Source: Micromonospora endolithica (GTDB lineage: Bacteria; Actinomycetota; Actinomycetes; Mycobacteriales; Micromonosporaceae). From it: a stretch of DNA of 64,000 bases. The DNA lies in the NCBI RefSeq assembly GCF_003626595.1, contig NZ_RBAK01000005.1, forward strand, positions 310,001 through 374,000. Reading direction: 5' to 3'. A model generated the notes under the pieces. It was given only the letters and a program-made list of their open reading frames with translations. It was not told where the DNA came from and made no database searches. This document shows positions 56,682 through 64,000 of the stretch, one piece after another. A program made the translations under genes and the position numbers. Positions within the stretch are counted from its first letter, which is position 1. The number at the start of each line of letters is the position of its first letter.

Positions 56682-58520
56682 TCAGGCGTCCAGGCCGCGC
56701 AGCACCAGCGGCAGGCGGGTCGCGGCGTCCGCGACGACCCGCACCGGTACGCCCCAGTCCTGCCGGGTCAGGTGACAGGCCGCGTGCTCGACGTCGGCGT
56801 CGCAGGTGGCCGCCTGGGCGGTCACCTGGAGCACGCCACCGGCCACCGCACCGTCGAGCACCAGGCGGCGGGACAGTTCGGTGCCGGTGCCCGCTCCCTC
56901 GACCAACAGTTCGGGCGGGGACGCGGAGACGACCAGCCGGGTCGACGGCCCGTACGTCTCGTCGAGCTTCTGGCCCGGCGCGGGCGTGAAGATCACGTCG
57001 AGGGTGACCTCGCCGGCCGCCACCTCGGTCGGCTTCCGCTCGGTGCGGTGCCGGGGACCGTCCACGGTGCTCGCGCCGGCCGCGGAGAGCGCACCGGGCG
57101 CCAGCCGGGTCAGCCGGTGTGCGGCGGACTCCACGACCAGCACCTCACCGGCCGGGGTGAGCACCAGGTCGCTGGGCTCGGCGAGCCCGTCGGCGACGGT
57201 GGACACCTGGTTGGTCTCCGGGTCGAAGCGCCGGACCGCGCCGTTGTAGGTGTCGGCGATCAGCACCGAGGAGTCCGGCAGCGCGCACACGCCCAGCGGG
57301 TGCTGGAGCAACGCCTGGCCCGCCGGACCGTCGACGTGCCCGAAGTCGAACAGCCCCTGCCCGACGGCCGTGCCCAGCAGGTCGTTCTCCACGAACCGGA
57401 TCGCGCTGGTCTCGCTGTCGGCCACCCAGAGCCGGCGCCCGTCGGTGGAGACCGACAGGCCGGACGGTTGCGCCATCCACGCCTCAGCGAGCAGGCCGTC
57501 GCGCAGCGCCTCCACGGTGGTGCCCGCGTACATGCCGGCGGTGCGCTTGACCGGGTCGAACCACCACAGCTGGTGGATGCCGGCCATCGCGATGATCAGC
57601 TTGTCGTCGTACCAGGCCAGGTCCCACGGGGACGAGAGATCCACCGACCGGGCGTCGTGCGAGTGGTCGTCGACCGTCGAGCGCCACTGCCGGCCGGTGC
57701 CGGCGACCGTGACCACCTCGCCGGTGGCCAGGCGTACGCCGCGCAGCAGGTGGTTGACCGTGTCCGCGACGACCAGGTCGTAGCCGGCCACCTCGGCGGT
57801 GTGCGCGGGCAGCAGGCAGACGCCCTGCGGCTCGGAGAACGTGGCCGCGCCGGCAGGGCCGTCGGCCCGTCCCCGCTCCCCGGTGCCGATCCGGCGGACC
57901 AGCGTCTCGCCGTCCGGGGCCAGCTCCGCCAGCGAGTGCCGGGCCGAGTCCGACACCAGCAGATTGCCGTTGTCGAGCACCACCGCCTTGCCGGGGAAGC
58001 GCAGCGTCGTCTCCGGCTCGGCGGGCGGCACGTAGGGGCCCTCCCCCCGGTGCAGGGTGCCCTTGGCCTCGTGTGTCGCGACCAGGTCGTCGATCAGCCG
58101 GGCCAGCCCGTCGGCGTGTCCCTCGCCGGCCATGGTGGCGACCACGTACCCCTCGGGATCGATCACCGACAGGGTCGGCCAGGCGCGGGCCGCGTACTGC
58201 TGCCACATGCCCAGCTCCGGGTCGTCCAGCACGGGGTGGTGCACGCCGTAACGCTCGACGGCGGCGGCCAGGGCGTCCGCGTCCTTCTCGTGCTCGAACT
58301 TCGGCGAGTGCACGCCGATCACGACGAGCACGTCTCCGTACTTGTCCTCCAGGGGGCGCAGCTCGTCGATCACATGCAGGCAGTTCACACAGCAGAAGGT
58401 CCAGAAGTCGGCAATCACGATCTTGCCGCGCAGGTCGGACAGCTTGAGCTCTCGCCCACCGGTGTTCAGCCAGCCTCGGCCCCGGAGTTCGGGCGCGCGT
58501 ACGCGGGGTGTGGTTGCCAT
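56682..58520 (-). CDS. Thioredoxin-domain / NHL-repeat protein (NHLRC2-like)
   Basis: A 612-residue cytosolic protein. An N-terminal TlpA/thioredoxin-like domain (about residues 5-150) has the redox segment FWTFCCVNCLHV with the CxxC-type pair Cys44-Cys47. Residues about 170-480 hold NHL beta-propeller repeats (RFPGKAVVLDNGNLLVSDSARHSLAEL; FSEPQGVCLLP; LQHPLGVCALPDSSVLIADTYNGAVRRF). The last 120 residues are a distinct C-terminal beta domain. The layout matches animal NHLRC2 and its bacterial homologues. No signal peptide is present. ATG 58520 is chosen by family start. Confidence 0.92.
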   Translation of the reverse strand: MATTPRVRAPELRGRGWLNTGGRELKLSDLRGKIVIADFWTFCCVNCLHVIDELRPLEDKYGDVLVVIGVHSPKFEHEKDADALAAAVERYGVHHPVLDDPELGMWQQYAARAWPTLSVIDPEGYVVATMAGEGHADGLARLIDDLVATHEAKGTLHRGEGPYVPPAEPETTLRFPGKAVVLDNGNLLVSDSARHSLAELAPDGETLVRRIGTGERGRADGPAGAATFSEPQGVCLLPAHTAEVAGYDLVVADTVNHLLRGVRLATGEVVTVAGTGRQWRSTVDDHSHDARSVDLSSPWDLAWYDDKLIIAMAGIHQLWWFDPVKRTAGMYAGTTVEALRDGLLAEAWMAQPSGLSVSTDGRRLWVADSETSAIRFVENDLLGTAVGQGLFDFGHVDGPAGQALLQHPLGVCALPDSSVLIADTYNGAVRRFDPETNQVSTVADGLAEPSDLVLTPAGEVLVVESAAHRLTRLAPGALSAAGASTVDGPRHRTERKPTEVAAGEVTLDVIFTPAPGQKLDETYGPSTRLVVSASPPELLVEGAGTGTELSRRLVLDGAVAGGVLQVTAQAATCDADVEHAACHLTRQDWGVPVRVVADAATRLPLVLRGLDA

Positions 58521-58590
58521 GCCACCAGCCTGCCATGCCGCATCCGGCCGACCCCCGCGACCCGGATGCCCGGTTGTCGGTGGATGCCTC

Positions 58591-58647
58591 CGTCGGTCTG
58601 CGGCTTGTCGTGGCGAGTTGATCTCCACGACAAGCCGCAGACCGACG
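58591..58647. repeat. 23-bp perfect inverted repeat with 11-nt loop
   Basis: The arms 58591-58613 (beginning CGTCGGTCTGCGG) and 58625-58647 are perfectly complementary, with loop CGAGTTGATCT. It lies 12 bp after the stop codon of the LppU-like gene and 71 bp upstream of the NHL start, so it can act as terminator for the former. It is longer than any other terminator in the window and could belong to a dispersed repeat family. Confidence 0.7.
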
Positions 58648-58659
58648 AGGTTACGACGC

Positions 58660-61539
58660 TCAGCCGGCCGCCGGCTTGAGGCACAGCACCCGGTCGGCGC
58701 CCTCGCCCTGGAGCACCACGTGCGGCTGGGCCGGGTCGGCGCACTTCTCCTTGGAGTCCGCCTTGGACACCACGGTGAACGCGCCGGCCGCACCGCAGTC
58801 CACCGCGGTGGCGCTGGTGCCGGACTGCTTGACGCACGAGCCGACCGCCGGGTCGAACCCGGTTTCCTTCTCGGGGTCGCCGACCATGCCCAGCAGGGTG
58901 AGCAGGCCCAACGGAACCGCGAGGATCAGCACCGCGGCCACCAGCACGGCGGCTAGGACCCGGCCGTTGCGCACCTTGGGCGCGGGCGTCTCGGCCACCG
59001 GTTCGGCGATCGGCTTGAACGAGTCGAACCGGCCCTGGTCCGGGTCCGACCCGCCCTGGTCCCAGGGCGACTCGGCCGACTGCGGGGGCGGCGGGAACGC
59101 CGGCGGGTAGGTGGTGCCGCGCTCCGCCGGTGCGCCCGGACCGAAGCCGCCGCCGACGCTCGCCGCGCCGGTGGCCGGTGCGCCGAAGCGGTCCTCGGGT
59201 CGTTCGTTGCCGCTCTGCGGCCGTACCCCGTTGACCGGTCGGTCGCTGGCCGGGGGGTTGGCGAAGGTCGGCATGCCGGGGGGGAACGCCGGGGGTGCGG
59301 CCGGTGAGGCGGGCGCGACCGGGGCGGCCGCGAAGGCGGCCGTCGGCGGCGGGCGGTCCCGGTCGTCGAAGCGGTTCTCCGGTGCCTGGTCCGTCCGGTT
59401 CTCCGGCCCGTGCCCGAACCGCGCCTCCGCGCCCTGGTCGAACCGGTCGTCGTGGCCCTGGTCGAAGCGACCGCCGGGCCCCTGGTCGAAGCGACCTGAG
59501 GATCCCTGGTCGAGACGGTTGTCCGGCGTCTGGTCGAAGTGGCCCTCGTCGAACCGGGTCTCCGGCGCCGCGCCGAAGCGGGGCGGCGGCGGGGCGCCCT
59601 CGTCGTGCGCCGGGTCGTCGGCCGGTTCCGGACGGGACGGCCGGCCGTAGACCCGGGGTTGTGGCGTGGCCGCGGCACCCGGCCGCAGGGCCTGGTCCGT
59701 CGGCGGCATGACGCGGCTGGCCAGCGGCACCGACGCGCTCGCCGACACTCCGCCGGGCGGCCCGTCGCCGGCCGGCGTGGGCACCGACGCCCGTCCGGCC
59801 GACTCCGGCGAGGTACGCGGGGCGGGCACCGCCGGGCCGGCCGGGGACTGCGGCTCGTCGTCGCGGGAGGGGGCCTGCCCCCAGTGCTGCTCCGGTTCGT
59901 ACGCGGAGGCGCCGCCCTCACGACCGGACGGCTCGACGTGGGCGGGCTGACCGGAGACCGGGGCGTACTGCGCGGGTGCGACGTAGTCGGCCGGCGGGGA
60001 GGCGGCCAGGCTGGCACCCGGCACCCGGCGCCGCTCCTGCGGGGGCAGCGGCACCGCGTTGGCAGGGGAGATGCCCGGCGCGGGGCCGGGCTGGTAGACG
60101 GGCTGCTCCTCGCCGCGGCCCTGCTCCCAGCCGTCACCGGCACGGGAGGGCGCGGCGGGGTCGGCGGGCTCCGCGCGTCCCCAGGCCTCCTGCGCCGACC
60201 ACGGCTGCACATCCGGCACGGAGGGGCGGTCCGCGCCGCTCCACTGCGCCGGGCTGCCCGGGGTCCAGGCGGGCGGACCACTGTCGGCGGCGGGGACCGA
60301 CGCGGTCGCCCGGGCCGGCGGGGCGGCCGGCTCGGCGGGCGGCCAGGCCGGTGCGTCGCGGTCGTCGGACGGCGCCGGTACCGAGGCGGAACCCGAGGCG
60401 GCCCGCGCCGGCCGTTCGCCGTGCGGCTGCTCCGCCGGGGCGGGCTGCTGGTCCGCGCCGCCGTTCCAGCCGGACGTGTCGCTCGCGGGGGCCCACTCCG
60501 GCTGCTGGCGGTCGTCGCGCCCCGCGGGCGGCCAGCCGCCGGAACGCGCCCTGTCGTCCTGCGGCGCCCAGTCCGGCTGCTGCTGCCGGTCACGCGGCTC
60601 GGCCACGTCGTTGTCCCAGCCGCCGGACTGGCGCTGCTCCTGATCCTGCCGGCCGGTGGCCCAGCCGCCGGACCGGGCCGGCTCCTGCGCGGATTCCGGC
60701 GTCCAACCGCCGGACTGGCGCTGCTCGTGCGGGTCGGCGGGCCAGCCGCCGGACTGCGCGGGATCCTGGGTGGACCCGGGCGTCCACCCTCCGGAGTGGC
60801 CGGCGTCGTCCTGACCCGGCCAGGCCGGGGTCGGCGCGGCTGGCACCTGTGCCGCACCACGGGCGGCGGCCGGCTCGGCCTGCGCCCAGGCCGGCGCGGC
60901 CTGCTCGGCCGGCCACGCGTTCTGCTCGTTCTGCGGCCACCCTCCGGCGCGGCTCGCCTCGTCCGGTGCGGACCAGTCGGGCTGCTGCGGCCGGTCACCC
61001 TGACCGGCGTCGTTGGCCCAGCCGCCGGGGCGGTCGGCCTCGGGGGCGGGGGTGGCCTCGCCGGCCCAACCGGCGGACGGCTGCGCGGCGTCGTGCTGCT
61101 CGGTGGCCCAGCCGCCGGACCGTTCCGGGGACTCCTGGGCCGGCCACGCGGGCGCGGCCTGCGGCACCTGCGCGGCACCACGGACCGGTGGTCCGGCCTG
61201 TGCCCAGGCGGGCTGGTCGGTCTCGCCGGCCGGCGACGCCGGGGCGGGCCAGGACTGGCCGCCGTTGGCCGGCGACCAGGTGCCCTGGGCGGCCTCGGGC
61301 TGTTGCGGCGCCGGGGCGGCTCCCCACGCGGGGGCGGTGGGCGGGTTCTCCTGCGCCCAGCCGGGTCCGGCGTTGGTCGGCCGTGCCGGCGGTGGGGGCG
61401 CCCAGCCCAGGTCCGGTGCGCCGACGCCGTATCCGTTGTCCTGCTGCGCCGGCCGGTCGCCGTACGGCGCCGGTCCGCCGGCGCCCGGCGACACCTCGTC
61501 CGGCTCCGGGCCGGGGTGGTGCGTGCCCTCGGACGTCAT
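58660..61539 (-). CDS. Large low-complexity membrane protein with LppU-like exodomain
   Basis: A 959-residue protein. Residues 1-830 are disordered and repetitive: about ten SGGW/GGW units (RSGGWATE, HSGGWTPG, QSGGWPAD, ARSGGWPP) between residues 150 and 380, and a second cluster of RFDQG-type units (RFDQGPGGRFDQG, RFDQGAEARF) near residues 690-760. A single transmembrane helix (VLAAVLVAAVLILAVPLGLLTLLG) precedes a 70-residue extracellular domain with four cysteines (GSCVKQSG, VDCGAAG, KCADPAQPHVVLQ, LCLKPAAG), like mycobacterial LppU/actinobacterial exodomains. GGAGGAGG lies upstream of ATG 61539. Function unknown; the long tail probably recruits cytosolic partners. Confidence 0.85.
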   Translation of the reverse strand: MTSEGTHHPGPEPDEVSPGAGGPAPYGDRPAQQDNGYGVGAPDLGWAPPPPARPTNAGPGWAQENPPTAPAWGAAPAPQQPEAAQGTWSPANGGQSWPAPASPAGETDQPAWAQAGPPVRGAAQVPQAAPAWPAQESPERSGGWATEQHDAAQPSAGWAGEATPAPEADRPGGWANDAGQGDRPQQPDWSAPDEASRAGGWPQNEQNAWPAEQAAPAWAQAEPAAARGAAQVPAAPTPAWPGQDDAGHSGGWTPGSTQDPAQSGGWPADPHEQRQSGGWTPESAQEPARSGGWATGRQDQEQRQSGGWDNDVAEPRDRQQQPDWAPQDDRARSGGWPPAGRDDRQQPEWAPASDTSGWNGGADQQPAPAEQPHGERPARAASGSASVPAPSDDRDAPAWPPAEPAAPPARATASVPAADSGPPAWTPGSPAQWSGADRPSVPDVQPWSAQEAWGRAEPADPAAPSRAGDGWEQGRGEEQPVYQPGPAPGISPANAVPLPPQERRRVPGASLAASPPADYVAPAQYAPVSGQPAHVEPSGREGGASAYEPEQHWGQAPSRDDEPQSPAGPAVPAPRTSPESAGRASVPTPAGDGPPGGVSASASVPLASRVMPPTDQALRPGAAATPQPRVYGRPSRPEPADDPAHDEGAPPPPRFGAAPETRFDEGHFDQTPDNRLDQGSSGRFDQGPGGRFDQGHDDRFDQGAEARFGHGPENRTDQAPENRFDDRDRPPPTAAFAAAPVAPASPAAPPAFPPGMPTFANPPASDRPVNGVRPQSGNERPEDRFGAPATGAASVGGGFGPGAPAERGTTYPPAFPPPPQSAESPWDQGGSDPDQGRFDSFKPIAEPVAETPAPKVRNGRVLAAVLVAAVLILAVPLGLLTLLGMVGDPEKETGFDPAVGSCVKQSGTSATAVDCGAAGAFTVVSKADSKEKCADPAQPHVVLQGEGADRVLCLKPAAG

Positions 61540-61812
61540 GCGTGCGCCTCCTCCATCACCTGTCGGCCGCCGGTCGCCTGTTCGGCGCCGCGGCCGGCGT
61601 CGCCGGTGGGCACCGGCCGTGCCGGCTACCCGCACGGTATCCGGTGTGCCCCAGGGTGGCTCCGGGGGAGCACCGGTGGTCACTCCCCGTTGCCGAGTGG
61701 TGTCGAACAGCATCGATCGACGTGCCCGCTCCGGCGGGCGGGCGATGACCGAGCCCCACCGTACCGGGCGCTGGGGCAGCGTGGAATCCCGGTGTCAACC
61801 GGTGTGAAACGC

Positions 61813-61847
61813 CGATGGCCCGCCCGGGCGGACCGGGCGGGCCATCG
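61813..61847 (-). terminator. Terminator of the 45-residue gene
   Basis: A 15-bp perfect stem (left arm CGATGGCCCGCCCGG) with a GCGGA loop lies 31 bp after the stop codon on the minus strand. The interval 61540-61812 before the next gene contains no further gene I can support and presumably holds its promoter. Confidence 0.8.
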
Positions 61848-61878
61848 ATCGTGAGGAGGCGGGGAAAGTCGAGGAGCG

Positions 61879-62016
61879 TCAGTGCATGTGACGCTGGGCG
61901 ATGGCGAGGATCTCGTCGCGGACCGCGGGGGAGTTCGCGGAGCGCAGCGCGCGCTCGATGGCGCGGTTGCGGCGGCCGGCGTCGCGGCGGTTCCGGATTC
62001 GCTCGATCATGCTCAT
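61879..62016 (-). CDS. Conserved 45-residue basic protein
   Basis: A small, highly charged helical protein: MSMIERIRNRRDAGRRNRAIE then RALRSANSPAVRDEILAIAQR. I recall similar proteins in many actinomycetes; function is unknown, and a nucleic-acid or ribosome-associated role is only a guess from its charge. ATG 62016 follows AGGAGGAGA by 6 nt, a strong site; an upstream in-frame ATG adds 16 unconserved residues. It has its own terminator, so it is a monocistronic gene. Confidence 0.8.
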   Translation of the reverse strand: MSMIERIRNRRDAGRRNRAIERALRSANSPAVRDEILAIAQRHMH

Positions 62017-62175
62017 GGTGTCTCTCCTCCTGGCTATTCGGTTGTCAGCCCCTGGTGACTCCATTTAAGCGCACTCTGCCGCCAACTTCCATCGATTAGT
62101 AGGTGAGCTGAGACACCAGCCGAAGGATCGAAGGTGAACGGAGGCAGAGACAGACGTTTCCGTGGCTCGACGGTA

Positions 62176-62217
62176 ACGGCCGGTGTGCCGGGGGTTAACC
62201 CGTGACACACCGGCCGT
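62176..62217 (-). terminator. Terminator of the BCKDH operon
   Basis: ACGGCCGGTGTG and CACACCGGCCGT form a 12-bp perfect stem; the loop contains the self-complementary GGGTTAACCC. It starts 34 bp after the E2 stop codon on the minus strand. Confidence 0.75.
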
Positions 62218-62250
62218 CAACCGGTCCCGCCGTGGCGGCGGGGAGCGCGG

Positions 62251-63705
62251 TCAGGTCCAGGCGAGCAGCGCCGCCTCCGGATCGGCCAGGAAGTCACCGA
62301 TGTCGCGGAGGAACTTCGAGCCCAACTCCCCGTCGACGATCCGGTGGTCGAACGACAGGCCCAACGTGGTGACCAGACGCGGCTTCACCTTGCCCTTGTG
62401 CACCCAGGGCATCTCGCGAACCGCGCCGAAGGCGAGGATCGCCGACTCACCCGGCGGCAGGATCGGAGTACCGGTGTCGACCCCGAACACCCCGACGTTG
62501 GTGATCGTCAGGGTGCCGCCGGTCATGTCCGCCGGCGAGGTCTTCCCCGCCTTCGCCGTCTGCACCAGGCCGGCCATCGCGTCCGCCAGCTCGCGCAGCG
62601 AGAGCCGACCGGCGTCCTTGATGTTCGGCACGATCAGGCCCCGCTCGGTGGCCGCCGCGATGCCCAGGTTCACGTAGTCCTTGACCACGATCTCGTCGCC
62701 GGCCCAGGTCGAGTTGACCATCGGGTGGCGCTTGACCGCGAGCAGCACCGCCTTCGCGACCAGCAGCAGCGGCGAGACCCGGACGTCCCGCCACTCCCGC
62801 CGGTCCCGGAGCCGGTCGAGGGCCTTCATCGCCCGGGTGACGTCGACGGTCAGGAACTCCGTCACGTGCGGCGCGGTGAACGCCGAACGGGACATGTTCT
62901 CGGCGGTGAGCTTGCGTACCCCCTTGACCGGGATGCGCTGCTCGCGGTCCGCGCCGAAACTCGCGACGGCCGTGGCCGGCGCGGTGACCGTCAGCGGCTC
63001 GGCCGCCGCCGGGGTCCCGTTCGCCGCCCGCTGTACGTCCTCGCGGGTGATCGAGCCCAGCGGACCCGACCCGGCCAGCGTGGCCAGGTCGACCCCGAGG
63101 TCCTTGGCGAGCTTGCGCACCGGCGGCTTGGCCAGTACCAGACCGCCGGCCCGCCCGTTGCCGTTGCCCGCCGGAGCGGGCGCGACCGGCGCCGGGGCCA
63201 CCGGCGCTGGCGCGGCCTGGACCGGCGCGGCCTGGACCGGCACCGCGCCCTTGCGCGGCCGGCGCTTCGCCGCCGTGGTGCGCGGGCCGTAGCCGACCAG
63301 CACGGCGGTACGTCCACCCGGGGCGGGCCCGCCGATCAGGCCGGGCTCGACCGCACCCTCGGCCGGTGCCACCTCGACCGCCGCCAGCGAGGCCGCCGAC
63401 GGGGTGGGCAGGTCGGCCGAGGGCGTGCCGGTCGTCGACTCCTCGACCGGGCCGGCGCCCGGATCGGTGTCGATCGAGATGATCGGCGTGCCGACCTCGA
63501 CCGTGGTGCCCTCCGGATGGAAGATCGCCCGCACCTGACCGGCCCACTTCGCCGGGATCTCGACGGCCGCCTTCGCCGTCTCCACCTCGACGATCGGCTG
63601 GTTCAACTCGATCGTGTCGCCCACCTTGACCAGCCAGGCGAGGATTTCGCCCTCGGCCAGGCCCTCGCCCAGGTCGGGAAGGTTGAACTCCTTGATCCGC
63701 GACAT
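62251..63705 (-). CDS. Branched-chain 2-oxoacid dehydrogenase E2 component
   Basis: A 484-residue dihydrolipoyl acyltransferase. The N-terminal lipoyl domain (residues 5-80) has Lys45 in VETAKAAVEI as the lipoylation site. An Ala/Pro-rich hinge with repeated VAPAPVAPAP separates it from the E1/E3-binding domain (LAKPPVRKLAKDLGVDLATLAGSGPLGSITREDV) and the catalytic domain with LGLSFDHRIVDGELG. It transfers branched acyl groups to CoA in Leu/Ile/Val degradation, feeding precursors for branched fatty acids. ATG 63705 is immediately downstream of E1-beta (5-bp gap). E3 is not in the window. Confidence 0.94.
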   Translation of the reverse strand: MSRIKEFNLPDLGEGLAEGEILAWLVKVGDTIELNQPIVEVETAKAAVEIPAKWAGQVRAIFHPEGTTVEVGTPIISIDTDPGAGPVEESTTGTPSADLPTPSAASLAAVEVAPAEGAVEPGLIGGPAPGGRTAVLVGYGPRTTAAKRRPRKGAVPVQAAPVQAAPAPVAPAPVAPAPAGNGNGRAGGLVLAKPPVRKLAKDLGVDLATLAGSGPLGSITREDVQRAANGTPAAAEPLTVTAPATAVASFGADREQRIPVKGVRKLTAENMSRSAFTAPHVTEFLTVDVTRAMKALDRLRDRREWRDVRVSPLLLVAKAVLLAVKRHPMVNSTWAGDEIVVKDYVNLGIAAATERGLIVPNIKDAGRLSLRELADAMAGLVQTAKAGKTSPADMTGGTLTITNVGVFGVDTGTPILPPGESAILAFGAVREMPWVHKGKVKPRLVTTLGLSFDHRIVDGELGSKFLRDIGDFLADPEAALLAWT

Positions 63706-63710
63706 GCCGC

Positions 63711-64000
63711 TCACCAGCCGAAGGTGCGGTCGACGGCGTCGAGCACCCGGTCGAGGTCGGGCAGATATTCCTCCTCCACCCGGCTGGCCGGGTAGGGGGT
63801 GTCGAAACCGGTCACCCGCAGTACCGGGGACTCCAGCGAGTAGAAGCACTCCTCGGTGATCCGGGCCGCGATCTCCGACCCGAGACCCAGGTTGCCCGGC
63901 GCCTCGTGCACCACCACGCAGCGGCCGGTGCGCTTCACCGACTCGTACGCGGCGGTCAGGTCCAGCGGGGACAACGTACGCAGGTCGACGACCTCCAGCT
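63711..64000 (-). CDS. Branched-chain 2-oxoacid dehydrogenase E1 beta subunit, 3' part
   Basis: The frame is open to the window edge, so only the C-terminal 95 residues are seen. They read LEVVDLRTLSPLDL, then RCVVVHEAPGNLGLGSEIAARI and VLRVTGFDTPYPASRVEEEYLPD, the C-terminal domain of thiamine-diphosphate-dependent E1-beta. It lies just upstream of the E2 gene on the same strand and completes two subunits of the BCKDH complex; E1-alpha is expected beyond the edge. Confidence 0.93.
   Translation of the reverse strand, partial: LEVVDLRTLSPLDLTAAYESVKRTGRCVVVHEAPGNLGLGSEIAARITEECFYSLESPVLRVTGFDTPYPASRVEEEYLPDLDRVLDAVDRTFGW

Noticed and set aside
1..64000. CRISPR array, prophage, insertion sequence or integrative element
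   Set aside because: No regularly spaced repeats, integrase, transposase or phage structural genes are seen; gene content is chromosomal core and family-specific.

Overview
The window is chromosomal DNA of a high-GC actinomycete, most likely a Micromonosporaceae member close to Micromonospora or Salinispora. The evidence is the very GC-rich coding sequence with strong third-position bias, GTG and TTG starts, leaderless promoters, a complete mycobacterial/actinobacterial growth-control operon (fhaA-fhaB-pstP-rodA-pbpA-pknA-pknB, with trpG/pabA, a DUF881 gene and crgA nearby), an XRE/DUF5753-DUF397 pair, and a GGGGCCCC double-hairpin intergenic repeat of a kind I associate with this family. In other actinobacteria this growth operon lies near the replication origin, so the window is probably origin-proximal. 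I see no prophage, insertion sequence, CRISPR array or secondary-metabolite cluster.

Layout. 1-2.4 kb: the end of an acyl-CoA carboxylase beta subunit and an acyl-CoA dehydrogenase. 2.5-15.4 kb: an NB-ARC/TPR regulator, a divergent MarR/YceI pair, a glutamate-cysteine-ligase-like enzyme, membrane proteins, two stand-alone PASTA proteins and the XRE/DUF397 module. 15.6-19.1 kb: a secreted subtilase, then a glycosyltransferase and a sugar epimerase. 19.2-33.0 kb: tRNA-Leu(CAG), the Ser/Thr kinase/phosphatase and septal/lateral peptidoglycan operon, and opposite it the operon DUF881-sortase E-small membrane protein-trpG/pabA, ending at crgA. 33.1-35.5 kb: an EtfD-like membrane Fe-S oxidoreductase. 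35.6-42.2 kb: a GPP34 protein, tandem CNNM/CBS membrane proteins, an NlpC/P60 endopeptidase, dCTP deaminase, a PPOX flavoprotein and a secreted M43 metalloprotease. 42.4-49.9 kb: tRNA-Gly(CCC), small proteins, a MerR-PP2C fusion, a luciferase-like oxidoreductase, several housekeeping-type enzymes, an RlpA-like protein and a SpoIIE-type phosphatase. 50-58.5 kb: a FadE5-like acyl-CoA dehydrogenase, two DUF6458 paralogues around a SixA phosphatase, hemolysin III, the 5-oxoprolinase operon pxpBCA and an NHL/thioredoxin protein. 58.6-64 kb: a large low-complexity membrane protein with an LppU-like exodomain, a 45-residue protein, and E2 plus partial E1-beta of a branched-chain 2-oxoacid dehydrogenase.

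Functional themes. (i) Cell-wall growth control: kinases, phosphatase, FHA adaptors, SEDS/PBP pair, CrgA, sortase, NlpC/P60, RlpA and PASTA proteins. (ii) Acyl-CoA and branched-chain degradation: carboxylase, two acyl-CoA dehydrogenases, an EtfD-like electron acceptor and the BCKDH complex. (iii) Nucleotide and stress functions, including a consensus LexA box in the dcd/PPOX promoter region.

The most useful unreported-looking signals are regulatory. The EtfD-like gene and the FadE5-like gene, 17 kb apart, carry nearly the same 16-bp palindrome (GTTAC-N6-GTAAC) in their promoters, which predicts one shared repressor for beta-oxidation electron flow. At least ten starts have a TANNNT hexamer 6-7 nt upstream, so they are probably leaderless. 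Two upstream mini-ORFs begin M-x-E-R-S-E, one of them overlapping its downstream start as GTGA. The window also holds a MerR-PP2C fusion and several long perfect hairpins that the gene calls do not explain.
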